Origin: Clostridia bacterium
Lineage (GTDB): Bacteria; Bacillota; Clostridia; Oscillospirales; CAG-382
DNA length: 51,697 nt
Assembly (NCBI GenBank): GCA_017447445.1
Contig: JAFSNK010000041.1
Location: 1-51,697 of the forward strand
Reading direction: 5' to 3'
In this document: piece by piece, positions 8,566 through 19,050 of the stretch
Layout of the letters: the number at the start of each line of letters is the position of its first letter
Position numbering within the stretch: position 1 is the stretch's first letter
The notes under the pieces: generated by a model
Seen by the model: only the letters and a program-made list of their open reading frames with translations
The model's database searches: none
What the model was told of the DNA's origin: nothing
Position numbers and translations under genes: made by a program

Positions 8566-9486
8566 ATGATAAAAATGTTCGATATTCTTATTATAGGCGC
8601 GGGGCCGGCGGGACTGACCGCCGCCATCTACGCGCGGCGCGCGAACAAAAGCGTGCTTTTGCTTGAAAAAAACAGCTTCGGCGGGCAGATGACCTTTTCG
8701 CCGAAGATAGAAAACTACCCCGGATTCGTCTCCGCCTCCGGCAACGAGCTTGCGGACGCTTTTGTGGAGCAGGCGCTGGCGCAGGGCGCGCAGATCGAGC
8801 TGGAGGAAGTCGTTTCGGTGAAAAAGTCCGGCGGCGTTTTCGAGGTGGAGACCGACTCCGCGACGCACACTGCGAAAGCGGTGATCATCGCTTCCGGCGC
8901 GAAGCACCGCCTGCTCGGAGTCCCGCACGAGGAGGAGTACGTCGGCAACGGCATATCCTTTTGCGCGGTGTGCGACGGCGCGTTTTACGCCGGGAAGAAC
9001 GTGGCGGTGATCGGCGGCGGCAACAGCGCCATGCAGGAGGCGATATTGCTTTCCGAGCAGTGCGAAAGCGTTACCGTGATACAGAACCTCGATTTCCTGA
9101 CGGGAGAAAAAAAGCTTGCCGAAACGCTGCTCGCCCGGCCGAACGTAAAGGTGATATACGGCACGGTAATCAAAGAATTCGCCGGCGACGGCGAAACGCT
9201 TTCCGGCGTGATAACCAAGCGCGAAAGCGACGGCGCGGAGGAAGCGCTTGACTTCGACGGCGTGTTCGTCGCGATAGGGCTCGCGCCGGACACCGCGTTT
9301 GCCAAAGGACTTACCGAAATAAACGACTGGGGATATATCGTCTCCGGCGAAAAGTGCGAAACGGAATGCCCCGGGCTGTTCGTCGCCGGGGACTGCCGCA
9401 CTAAAACGGTGCGTCAGGTCGCAACGGCGGTCGCGGACGGCGCTTCCGCCGCTCTCGCCGCTTCGGCGTATGTGGAAGGAAGATAG
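8566..9486 (+). CDS. trxB: Thioredoxin-reductase-like FAD disulfide oxidoreductase
   Basis: A 306-residue two-domain flavoprotein of the low-Mr thioredoxin reductase family. The FAD fold starts with GAGPAG (11-16), the redox pair is Cys133-Ala-Val-Cys136, and the pyridine-nucleotide fold has GGGNSA (150-155). The HRRxxxR motif that grips the NADPH 2'-phosphate is replaced by QNLDFLT at 173-179, so NADPH use is doubtful; NADH, ferredoxin or another donor is possible. Its position after nrdD-Grx suggests it reduces the fused CPNC domain. The ATG touches a hairpin and has no clear ribosome site; a second ATG three codons on is equally possible. Confidence 0.88.
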   Translation: MIKMFDILIIGAGPAGLTAAIYARRANKSVLLLEKNSFGGQMTFSPKIENYPGFVSASGNELADAFVEQALAQGAQIELEEVVSVKKSGGVFEVETDSATHTAKAVIIASGAKHRLLGVPHEEEYVGNGISFCAVCDGAFYAGKNVAVIGGGNSAMQEAILLSEQCESVTVIQNLDFLTGEKKLAETLLARPNVKVIYGTVIKEFAGDGETLSGVITKRESDGAEEALDFDGVFVAIGLAPDTAFAKGLTEINDWGYIVSGEKCETECPGLFVAGDCRTKTVRQVATAVADGASAALAASAYVEGR

Positions 9487-9513
9487 GGTCAAGGAAAAAT
9501 TATTCATCGTATG

Positions 9514-9585
9514 CCGGGGGACTTTTGAAAAAGTCCCCCGGACCCTTCAAAACTTCTTAATGCGCAAATCGCCCGCGATTTGCGG
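9514..9585. repeat. Left copy of the direct repeat flanking the AT-rich cassette
   Basis: A perfect 12-bp hairpin (9514-9525 with 9530-9541, CCGGGGGACTTT and its complement) runs into a 25-bp core (9529-9553) that recurs exactly at 12059-12083. Behind the core is a second small hairpin, CGCAAATCGC/GCGATTTGCG, at about 9563-9585. It has no T tract, no coding sequence, and looks like a dispersed intergenic element. Confidence 0.75.
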
Positions 9586-9627
9586 GGGAATGCATTATAA
9601 CAACAAAAGAGAGGGGAAATATACACG

Positions 9628-10419
9628 TTGGAAACGAACGCGAAGAACGATATTCCAAAACTGATTTTTAAGTATAAACCATTGTCTTCCGGTTTAGATA
9701 TCGTAAGATGTTACGATATCATCCAAAGCAACAGGCTTTTTGTGCCGGACGTTGCGCAGTTAAACGACCCGTTCGAGGGCTTTTTCTGCCCGCGTATGGA
9801 AGGCGTTGCGGGCAGCGGAATACTTCGGGCGGCTGATGAGGACCCGTCTATACTAAAAGAGCTAAAAAAACACACACGAGTGCTGGCACTATCTTCGGAT
9901 TGTTTTTCCCCGCAGCTTTGGGCTTACTACTGTAACGATTACAGTGGTGTATCCTTTTGCTTTTATACAAACCGCAGTTTCAAAGGCATTGAAAAAGTAG
10001 AATACCCCGGCGAACTCAACAGAACCAACAACAGCGCAGAATGCTGTAATCAATCGCAAATAAAAGAAGCTTTTTACAAAAGCCTTTTAATGAAAGAGCA
10101 AGGTTGGCAATATGAACACGAGTGGCGAATAATCAAGAAGCAGCCAGATGATGAGTATATGAGCTTTGAAAAGGATGAACTGGCGGCTATTATTATAGGG
10201 CACAAGTTGGATAAAGAGATTAAAGAGTTCATTTGTGCAAGCGCAAGTCATCTGTCCATTTTTACAACATATCCGGGTGTTTATACCGGCAAGGTCCATT
10301 TAATTAAATATACTGAATCTTTGAACATCGAGAAAAACGGAAAGAAACCGGATTTTATAGATAGCGTTGAAGACCTTTATAATACTTGCGGGCATATAAA
10401 TGTTAGTTTTGGAGGTTAA
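9628..10419 (+). CDS. DUF2971 family protein
   Basis: A 263-residue soluble protein with the DUF2971 signature: LNDPFEGF (45-52), a central LSS...LWAYYCNDYSGVSFCF block (88-112), KEQGWQYEHEWRII (156-169), and AAIIIGHKL (186-194). The family's biochemical function is not established; members are common in mobile and defence-rich regions. The start appears to be a TTG with GAGGGG about 11 bases upstream. It is the first of three tightly packed genes: the next gene's ribosome site overlaps its stop region. Base composition becomes markedly AT-rich along the gene, unlike the GC-rich flanks, which indicates transfer. No signal peptide or membrane segment is visible. Confidence 0.85.
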   Translation: METNAKNDIPKLIFKYKPLSSGLDIVRCYDIIQSNRLFVPDVAQLNDPFEGFFCPRMEGVAGSGILRAADEDPSILKELKKHTRVLALSSDCFSPQLWAYYCNDYSGVSFCFYTNRSFKGIEKVEYPGELNRTNNSAECCNQSQIKEAFYKSLLMKEQGWQYEHEWRIIKKQPDDEYMSFEKDELAAIIIGHKLDKEIKEFICASASHLSIFTTYPGVYTGKVHLIKYTESLNIEKNGKKPDFIDSVEDLYNTCGHINVSFGG

Positions 10420-10421
10420 CG

Positions 10422-11546
10422 GTGAGAATTTGGCGGGAGATAAAAGCACTTAATGAGCAAAAGGAACTGTTGCAAAATGAAATAGTCGATTTAAATAATG
10501 ACGTAAACTTGCAGGATTTTATTCTATACAAGCCAAGTTATTCATTTGCAACATCACAAGAATACGCTGAAAAGTTAGAAAGTTGCAGAAACAAACAAAA
10601 AGAAATGATTCTTTCTAATACCGCATGTACTTGTAAAACCATTTGGCATTTAAGCGGTGATTTTGAAGCAGCTAAAAAAATGGTTGATGAATGCATGAAA
10701 ATGTGTATAGCAGCATTCAATGCACAGTGTGAATTAATTATTGAAAAAACAACTTTTAACAATTACAGTTTAGCAAAGAAAAAGATTCAAAAAGTATTTG
10801 AACAAATATCAGGTTATGCAAATCGTTTATTTGAAATCTCTTTTAACAATGAATATTTGGAACTGAAACTACAAGAATTGGCATTAGCGTATGAATATAA
10901 ACAAAAAAAGCGCCAAGAAAAAGAGTATGCGCGTGAACAGCGCGAAATAGAAAGAGAAAGAATGCGCGCACAGAAAGAAATGGAGGAAGAGCGTCAGCGT
11001 TTAGAAAAAGAACATATTCATTATAACAACCGATTGCTAAGGTTGCAAGAACAATTAAGCGTAGCTGAAAACAAGTATCTTATTGATGATATCAACGAAA
11101 GAATAGCTGCAACAAATATTGAATTGCAAGAAATCGAAAAAGCGCTACATGATATCGACTATCGTCAAGCAAATGAACGGGCAGGATATGTTTATGTTAT
11201 TTCAAACATTGGCGCGTTTGGTGAAGGCGTGTATAAAATCGGTATGACAAGAAGACTAGAACCTATGGATAGAATTGATGAATTAAGTAACGCTTCGGTG
11301 CCATTCCGATTTGATGTGCATGCAATGATTTTTTCTGATGATGCGCCTTCTCTTGAGACTTTTCTGCACAACAGATTTGCTAACTCTCGGGTAAATCTCG
11401 TTAATAATCGAAAAGAATTCTATAAAGTATCTTTAAATGAAATAGAATCGGCAATTAAAGACGGCTACGATAAAACATGCGAGTTTCAGTATTTTCCGGT
11501 GGCGCAACAATACCGAGAGAGCATTCGTATAAGAGAGGGCCTATAA
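10422..11546 (+). CDS. DUF4041 protein with coiled coil and GIY-YIG-like (T5orf172) nuclease domain
   Basis: 374 residues in three parts. Residues 1-160 match the DUF4041 pattern, including YSFATSQEYAEKL and a K/E-rich helical end. Residues 155-245 form a long charged coiled coil. Residues 254-340 form a GIY-YIG superfamily nuclease of the T5orf172/MUG113 type: GYVYVI (255-260), YKIGMTRR (271-278), Arg284, Glu312 and NNRKEFY (328-334) occupy the expected catalytic positions, so the nuclease looks intact. The start is GTG with GGAGG six bases upstream, overlapping the end of the DUF2971 gene. Strongly AT-rich. DUF4041 proteins occur in phages and accessory regions; the target is unknown. Confidence 0.88.
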   Translation: MRIWREIKALNEQKELLQNEIVDLNNDVNLQDFILYKPSYSFATSQEYAEKLESCRNKQKEMILSNTACTCKTIWHLSGDFEAAKKMVDECMKMCIAAFNAQCELIIEKTTFNNYSLAKKKIQKVFEQISGYANRLFEISFNNEYLELKLQELALAYEYKQKKRQEKEYAREQREIERERMRAQKEMEEERQRLEKEHIHYNNRLLRLQEQLSVAENKYLIDDINERIAATNIELQEIEKALHDIDYRQANERAGYVYVISNIGAFGEGVYKIGMTRRLEPMDRIDELSNASVPFRFDVHAMIFSDDAPSLETFLHNRFANSRVNLVNNRKEFYKVSLNEIESAIKDGYDKTCEFQYFPVAQQYRESIRIREGL

Positions 11547-12005
11547 ATGAAGTGCTTATATTGCGGGCACCCGCTAAACGCAGAAGATGACTATTGCAGT
11601 AACTGTAACGCAATAACACAGAAAAAGTTTTTTGAAGAGCATCCAATTATGCTAAGGCTACATGAATCAATTAATAAGTTTTTAGAATCTCACAAAACCG
11701 ACATTTATTTCCCATTAATTTTTCCTTCAAAAAACATTAGAAACATAGAAGAATGTCCAGACCTACAATCAATATATAGGCTTAGCACATTTGGACAAGA
11801 AATGTTCTTTCTTGAAAGCGACATTGAACATATTGAAAATAATATTAAAGATGAACACCAGAAATATGAAAAAGTAAATAATGATGAAAAAAGAAACACA
11901 TCAATACTGAAGTTATCATTATTAGAAAAACAGATTAATGCTAAAAGAAATAAGTTATGCAAATTAAAAGAACGTTTGGCTAATATTATGGATGATTATA
12001 AATAA
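11547..12005 (+). CDS. Small zinc-ribbon coiled-coil protein of unknown function
   Basis: 152 residues. The N-terminus is a treble-clef-like zinc ribbon with Cys3, Cys6, Cys17 and Cys20 (CLYCGHPL...CSNC). The rest is mostly helical, with a charged coiled coil from about 85 to 150. I do not recognise the C-terminal family. The ATG directly follows the TAA of the nuclease gene, with GAGAGGG just upstream inside it, so translation is probably coupled. It is the most AT-rich of the three genes. A role as an adaptor or scaffold for the coiled-coil nuclease is possible but only inferred from linkage. Confidence 0.75.
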   Translation: MKCLYCGHPLNAEDDYCSNCNAITQKKFFEEHPIMLRLHESINKFLESHKTDIYFPLIFPSKNIRNIEECPDLQSIYRLSTFGQEMFFLESDIEHIENNIKDEHQKYEKVNNDEKRNTSILKLSLLEKQINAKRNKLCKLKERLANIMDDYK

Positions 12006-12058
12006 CAATAATAATAGATTAAACCTATTCTATTGCCATAACGCTAGGTGCCTATTTC

Positions 12059-12118
12059 AAAAGTCCCCCGGACCCTTCAAAACCTTTCATGCTGCGAAGG
12101 GCAGACCGTCGCCCTTCT
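12059..12118. repeat. Right copy of the direct repeat flanking the AT-rich cassette
   Basis: Positions 12059-12083 are identical to 9529-9553. The left arm of the hairpin seen in the first copy is absent, so this copy is truncated exactly on the cassette side. It is followed by a different small hairpin, GAAGGGC/GCCCTTC, at about 12095-12118, parallel to the layout of the left copy. GC-rich sequence resumes here. Confidence 0.75.
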
Positions 12119-12168
12119 TTGGTTCATCGACCGCCCGATCCTGATCGCCGAACCGGATAAAAAGCAAT

Positions 12169-12206
12169 AAAAAAACAAAGCGCAGCGGTATTTCGATCCG
12201 CTGCGC
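12169..12206 (-). terminator. Intrinsic terminator of sigK
   Basis: On the minus strand, a 9-bp stem GCGCAGCGG/CCGCTGCGC is followed by TTTGTTTTTTTATT. It lies 27 bases past the sigK stop codon. Confidence 0.8.
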
Positions 12207-12232
12207 CGTTTCTTTATGCCGCCCGGGCGGCT

Positions 12233-12922
12233 TTATTTTTTCGTTACGTATTCGCGTATCTTGTCGAGCGCGCTTTTTTCCAGGCGCGATACGTAGGAGC
12301 GCGAAATGCCCATCATCCCCGCGACGTCGCGCTGAGCGTAGTGCCGTCCGCTTTTGGTCAGTCCGTAGCGCAGCACTATTATCCTGCGTTCGCGCTCGTC
12401 CAGCACGGTACGTATCGCCTTGTTCACCTTTTCCAGCCGCATCCTGCGGTCGATCGTGTCGGCTATATCGTCCGGAGTGGCGATTATATCCAGGTAGGTA
12501 AGCGGATTTCCGTCCTTGTCTACGTCCACCGGATCGTTAATGGAAGTAACGCCGGCGTGCTTTTTCTGTGCGCGGAAATACATAAGGATCTCGTTCTGCA
12601 GGCATTTGCCGGCGTAGGTGGCGAACCGCGCGCCGTTTTCCGCGTCGAAGCTGTCTATGGCTTTTATCAGCCCGATCGTACCCACCGAAACAAGGTCGTC
12701 CTGATCCTTGGCGGAGGTATAATACTTTTTCACGATGTGCGAGACCAGCCGCAGGTTGTGCTCGATAAGTCTGCTTCGCGCCTGCATATCGCCAGCCCGC
12801 GCCCGCGCGAACAGCTCGCGCTCCTCCCGCCCGGAAAGCGGCGGCGGGAACGAATGCGTGTCCGAGGTGCGAAGCACCAGGCAAAAGCATTTGGAAAGCA
12901 GGTCAAGTATGAATGATATCAC
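12233..12922 (-). CDS. sigK: Sporulation sigma factor of the SigK type
   Basis: A 229-residue sigma-70 family factor. A short hydrophobic N-terminus (about 1-22) resembles a pro-sequence removed by proteolysis, followed by SFPPPLS, the usual junction in SigK/SigE. Region 2 has LIEHNLRLVSHIVKKYY and GTIGLIKAIDSFD, and region 4 ends with a helix-turn-helix, AGMMGISRSYVSRLEKSAL. SigK drives late mother-cell genes during spore formation. SigE is the alternative, but the short pro-sequence favours SigK. The GTG start has GAGGTGA six bases upstream. The gene is not interrupted by a skin-type element. A sigma-E-like promoter precedes it. Confidence 0.9.
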   Translation of the reverse strand: MISFILDLLSKCFCLVLRTSDTHSFPPPLSGREERELFARARAGDMQARSRLIEHNLRLVSHIVKKYYTSAKDQDDLVSVGTIGLIKAIDSFDAENGARFATYAGKCLQNEILMYFRAQKKHAGVTSINDPVDVDKDGNPLTYLDIIATPDDIADTIDRRMRLEKVNKAIRTVLDERERRIIVLRYGLTKSGRHYAQRDVAGMMGISRSYVSRLEKSALDKIREYVTKK

Positions 12923-12942
12923 GTGAGTTCACCTCGTGATAT
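12916..12942. promoter_or_regulatory. Palindrome across the sigK start region
   Basis: ATATCACG and CGTGATAT form a perfect inverted repeat with an 11-bp centre that contains the ribosome site. One arm includes the GTG start codon and the other touches the -10 element. It could be an operator for a sporulation regulator or a translation-masking hairpin. Confidence 0.45.
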
Positions 12943-12969
12943 TCTATGCCGCGCGGATTTATAAAATGA
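12941..12969 (-). promoter_or_regulatory. Sigma-E-type promoter of sigK
   Basis: On the minus strand, TCATTTT (12963-12969), a 14-bp spacer and CATAGAAT (12941-12948) match the Bacillus sigma-E consensus (kmATATT-N14-CATACAmT) at 6/7 and 7/8 positions. sigK is a known sigma-E target in spore formers. Confidence 0.55.
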
Positions 12970-12977
12970 ATCAAAAC

Positions 12978-13001
12978 GCCGGAGCTGCGTGCAGCTCCGG
13001 C
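12978..13001 (-). terminator. Terminator after the FAD oxidoreductase gene
   Basis: A stem GCCGGAGCT/AGCTCCGGC followed on the minus strand by GTTTTGATT, 25 bases past the stop codon of the upstream gene. It separates that gene from sigK. Confidence 0.65.
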
Positions 13002-13026
13002 TGTGTTTTTACTGTTTTTCCGGCGT

Positions 13027-14403
13027 TCAGACCACCGCGTAGTCCGCGCCTTTTTCGACCATGACTTCGCGCACCTTCGCGCCGTCGATCTCGCGCAGGG
13101 GAACGTTCTTTTTAAGCGCCATCACCGCGGCGATACCCGCCGCTTCGCCGGAGGAACGCGCCGACTGCTGCACGCGCAGACTGCTTTGCGCCAGGAACTC
13201 CGCGCCCAGGCAGCGCCCGGTAACAAGCAGGTTGTCGAACCCTTTGACGACGAGCGCGCGGAACGATATTTCGTACCAGGGCTTGCCGTCGTCGACGTCT
13301 TTGTATTTTTTCTCGTTGAAGCTCAACTGTTTGCCGTGGATATCCACCGGGTAGTTGGACTGGCAGAACATATCCGCGAACTTTCTGCGGCAGAGCAGGT
13401 CTTCGGCGGTGAGCACGTATTCGGTGGTGATGTTGCGGCTTTCGCGGATACCGACCATGGCGGAGATATCCGAGATATACGCCTTTTCGAAACCTTTAAG
13501 ATACTTTTTGCAGAACATGAGCTGACGCAGCGCGCGCTTTTTGCCCATCACCTGCGTTTTTGTTAAAACGTCCGGGTCGGTGCCGTCGGTCTCGTCGAAG
13601 AATTCCGGGCTGTTGAACGCTATCGTATCCGCCCTGCCGGTAACGGTGAAGCCCTGCCAATACGCCTTGTCGTCCGGATCGAGGTCGCCGGCGGCGATGG
13701 CTTTATCGAACAGGTCGGAGAAAGTCCAGCTTCCGGTAGCGCAGACGGCGACGTAGATCTTGCCGTCGTAATAGCTTGCCGCGCCGTCGACTCCGGTGCG
13801 TTTCTTTTCTTCGTTTATAAACGCGCCGAATTCTTCGAAATTGACGTTGGAGATTATGTAGCGGAGCGAGATCGGCTGGTTCTTGCCCGTTTCCGGATTG
13901 CCCTTTGTGAAGCCCGCGCCGGCGCGCACGCAAACGTCGCCGTCGCCGGTGCCGTCGATGAATACCCTGCCCTTTACGAGCCCGAGCCCTTTTTTATTCG
14001 CGACGACAAGCGCCGTTACCCTGCCGTTTTCGGTGATAACGTCGCCGATAAAGGTGTGGAACAGCAGCTTTACGCCGGAATCGACGCAGATCTCTTCCAG
14101 CACCACTTTAAGCAGGAACGGGTCGAAATTCGCGCCGCTGTCGTCGCAGCCGCCGATTGCGAAAAGCTTGTCGCGCACGATCTTGGAAACGTAGGAGCAC
14201 TGGGGGTTGGAGGCGATATGCGTGTGCATTACGGGCATAGTGAGCCCGTTGGTAGCGGTGCCGCCGAGCGAGCCGAACTGCTCCACCACGAGCACGTCAG
14301 CGCCCTCTTTTGCCGCGGCAATGGCCGCAAACGCGCCCGCCGCGCCGCCGCCGCAAACCACAACGTCCGCGCTTGCGAACACGGGAAGAGAAGAATAATC
14401 CAT
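13027..14403 (-). CDS. FAD-dependent oxidoreductase (FAD_oxidored family)
   Basis: A 458-residue cytoplasmic flavoprotein. A Rossmann FAD site opens the protein (VVVCGGGAAGAFAAIAAAKE, then GGTATNG), a DGTGDGD segment sits near residue 152, and a C-terminal FAD contact, GRCLGAEFLAQSS, lies near residue 395. This is the pattern of the large family annotated as FAD-dependent oxidoreductase, several of which act on sugars or organic acids in gut bacteria; the substrate cannot be read from sequence. The start ATG has AAGGAG about seven bases upstream. It has its own promoter and terminator, so it is a single-gene unit. Confidence 0.85.
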   Translation of the reverse strand: MDYSSLPVFASADVVVCGGGAAGAFAAIAAAKEGADVLVVEQFGSLGGTATNGLTMPVMHTHIASNPQCSYVSKIVRDKLFAIGGCDDSGANFDPFLLKVVLEEICVDSGVKLLFHTFIGDVITENGRVTALVVANKKGLGLVKGRVFIDGTGDGDVCVRAGAGFTKGNPETGKNQPISLRYIISNVNFEEFGAFINEEKKRTGVDGAASYYDGKIYVAVCATGSWTFSDLFDKAIAAGDLDPDDKAYWQGFTVTGRADTIAFNSPEFFDETDGTDPDVLTKTQVMGKKRALRQLMFCKKYLKGFEKAYISDISAMVGIRESRNITTEYVLTAEDLLCRRKFADMFCQSNYPVDIHGKQLSFNEKKYKDVDDGKPWYEISFRALVVKGFDNLLVTGRCLGAEFLAQSSLRVQQSARSSGEAAGIAAVMALKKNVPLREIDGAKVREVMVEKGADYAVV

Positions 14404-14454
14404 GATGAATCTCCTTGAATTTTTATTTTATATTTAGAGAAGCGTTCCGCTTTC

Positions 14455-17441
<2,987 letters not shown>

Positions 17442-17519
17442 ATATCGCTCCGAAAAATGAATGATGGATGACCGCGGAACGCTTCCGCGGGGCGGAAAAA
17501 CGCCGCAGCTGACGCAAGC

Positions 17520-18212
17520 TCAGCCGTCCGAAGCGGACGCGTCGCCGGATATGGGTATCTTTTCGCCCAGATAAGTCGGTTTGGGTTTGAATATCGCGGA
17601 AAGAAAATACTTCGCGCGGGCGGCGGTCTCGCGCAGTTCGTAGGCGCGCTTCGTCATTACCGGGATATTGTCGCAGCAGACGCCCTTTGCTTCCAGCCCG
17701 AGCGCTTTTGCGATATAAAGCGAGCGCGACATATGGAAATCCTGCGTGACGACGAGCGCCTTTCCGACGCAGAAGATCTCTTTTGCGCGGTACATCGTAT
17801 CGTAGGTGTTGAACCCGGCGTGATCGGTGAAAATGACTTCCGCCGGGATCCCGTAGGCGACTAGCGCCGCCTTCATCGCGTTCGGTTCGTCGTAATCGTC
17901 CGACATATGGTCGCCGCTGACAAGTATCTTCGGCGCCGCGCCGGCGTAATAAAGCTGTGCCGCCGCGTCCACGCGGGACTGCAGATACTGCGAAAGCGTG
18001 CCGTCGGCGTTCACCTTCGCGCCGAGCACCAGGATGCAGTCGTATCCCCCGCCGGAAGCTTCTTCGAACGAGACGAAGCCGCCTTTCGCGCCCTGTATGA
18101 CCGCGATATTGAAAACGCAGGCGGCGAAAACGGCAAGGCAGAGCGCGGCGCAGACGAACAGCGCGGCGGCGGCGATGATTTGTTTTTTGTTATTTGCAGA
18201 GGAGTTTTTCAT
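17520..18212 (-). CDS. SanA/YdcF family membrane protein (DUF218)
   Basis: 230 residues with one N-terminal membrane anchor (about 10-35) and an extracellular DUF218 domain. It shows CILVLGAKV, SRVDAAAQLYY, ILVSGDH, the acidic motif DYDEPNAM, and ALVVTQDFHMSRSLYIAKALGL, the pattern of SanA (linked to vancomycin exclusion in E. coli) and YdcF/ElyC. These proteins are tied to envelope integrity, but the reaction is unsettled. The start overlaps the end of nfo by 23 bases, indicating coupled translation. Confidence 0.85.
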   Translation of the reverse strand: MKNSSANNKKQIIAAAALFVCAALCLAVFAACVFNIAVIQGAKGGFVSFEEASGGGYDCILVLGAKVNADGTLSQYLQSRVDAAAQLYYAGAAPKILVSGDHMSDDYDEPNAMKAALVAYGIPAEVIFTDHAGFNTYDTMYRAKEIFCVGKALVVTQDFHMSRSLYIAKALGLEAKGVCCDNIPVMTKRAYELRETAARAKYFLSAIFKPKPTYLGEKIPISGDASASDG

Positions 18213-19050
18213 AGATATTTTTCATAATGAGCGCGTCGCCGGACTGGGTGCCCGCCGATTCGCAGATAAGGTTGGGCGTTACGCCGAGCGATATGACCGC
18301 CTCGGCAAGCGGCTCGAATTCCGGGCCGTAGACCGTGTCCTCGAAAGTAAGATGTTTCTTTTCGCCCATTTCGGTATACATTATTTTTGAAAAATGGCAG
18401 TGCAGGTTCCGGGCGTACTCCCCGCCGAGCCGGGAAGAGATCGCGTCGAAAATGCGCTTGTAATCGTCGGCTCCGCGGATGCCGCCGCGCGTGCGGGCGT
18501 TTAGGTGCCCGAAATCCACCACCGGGACGAACGCTTTGTCGACGGCGCAGAGCTCCAGCACCTCTTCCAGCGTGCCGAGCTGGTTCACCTTGCCCATCGT
18601 TTCGATGCCGAGCCGGACTTTGTATCCGCCCGCGCGCATCATATCCGAAGCGCCGCGCAGCGTTTCGGCGGCGTAGCGCATAGCAGTTTCGCGGTCTATC
18701 TTCGCGGCGCTGCCGCAGTGGACGACCATCGTGTGAGCGCCGAGCAGATCGCTCACCTCGGCGCTGCGGCGTATGTATTCCACGCTTTTATCGCGCTTTT
18801 CCTTTTCGGTGGAGGAAAGCGAAATGAAATACGGCGTGTGGAACGACATTATTATTCCGTGCTCGCGCGCTTTCGCGCCGATGGCGGCAAACATCTCGTC
18901 GCTTCCGGTTATGCCGTTGCCCGCCTCGTATTCATATGAATCGAGCCCGAAGCTTTTAACGAATCCGGGCGCCTGGAGCGTCGATCTGCCGCCGGCGAGC
19001 CGGAATTCATCGGAGTTCCCGCCGGGTCCGAAAGTCATTTTTCCGCTCAT
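18190..19050 (-). CDS. nfo: Endonuclease IV-type AP endonuclease (TIM barrel)
   Basis: 286 residues of the AP endonuclease family 2, which cuts DNA at abasic sites using a zinc cluster. Metal-site segments are visible: FHTPYFISLSS, MVVHCGS, LGIETMGK, VDFGHLNAR, NLHCHFSK and LICESAG. GEKKHLTFED matches endonuclease IV proper rather than a sugar isomerase of the same fold. The start overlaps yqeG by four bases (ATGA type), so it is part of the same operon, with other repair genes (recD2, ligA) in the run. Confidence 0.85.
   Translation of the reverse strand: MSGKMTFGPGGNSDEFRLAGGRSTLQAPGFVKSFGLDSYEYEAGNGITGSDEMFAAIGAKAREHGIIMSFHTPYFISLSSTEKEKRDKSVEYIRRSAEVSDLLGAHTMVVHCGSAAKIDRETAMRYAAETLRGASDMMRAGGYKVRLGIETMGKVNQLGTLEEVLELCAVDKAFVPVVDFGHLNARTRGGIRGADDYKRIFDAISSRLGGEYARNLHCHFSKIMYTEMGEKKHLTFEDTVYGPEFEPLAEAVISLGVTPNLICESAGTQSGDALIMKNIYEKLLCK

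Noticed and set aside
9563..9585. CGCAAATCGC hairpin as a terminator after trxB
   Set aside because: There is no T tract on either strand after the stem; it fits better as part of the repeat element.
9596..9601. TATAAC as a -10 box for the AT-rich cassette
   Set aside because: No acceptable -35 hexamer lies 15-19 bp upstream, so a promoter cannot be supported.
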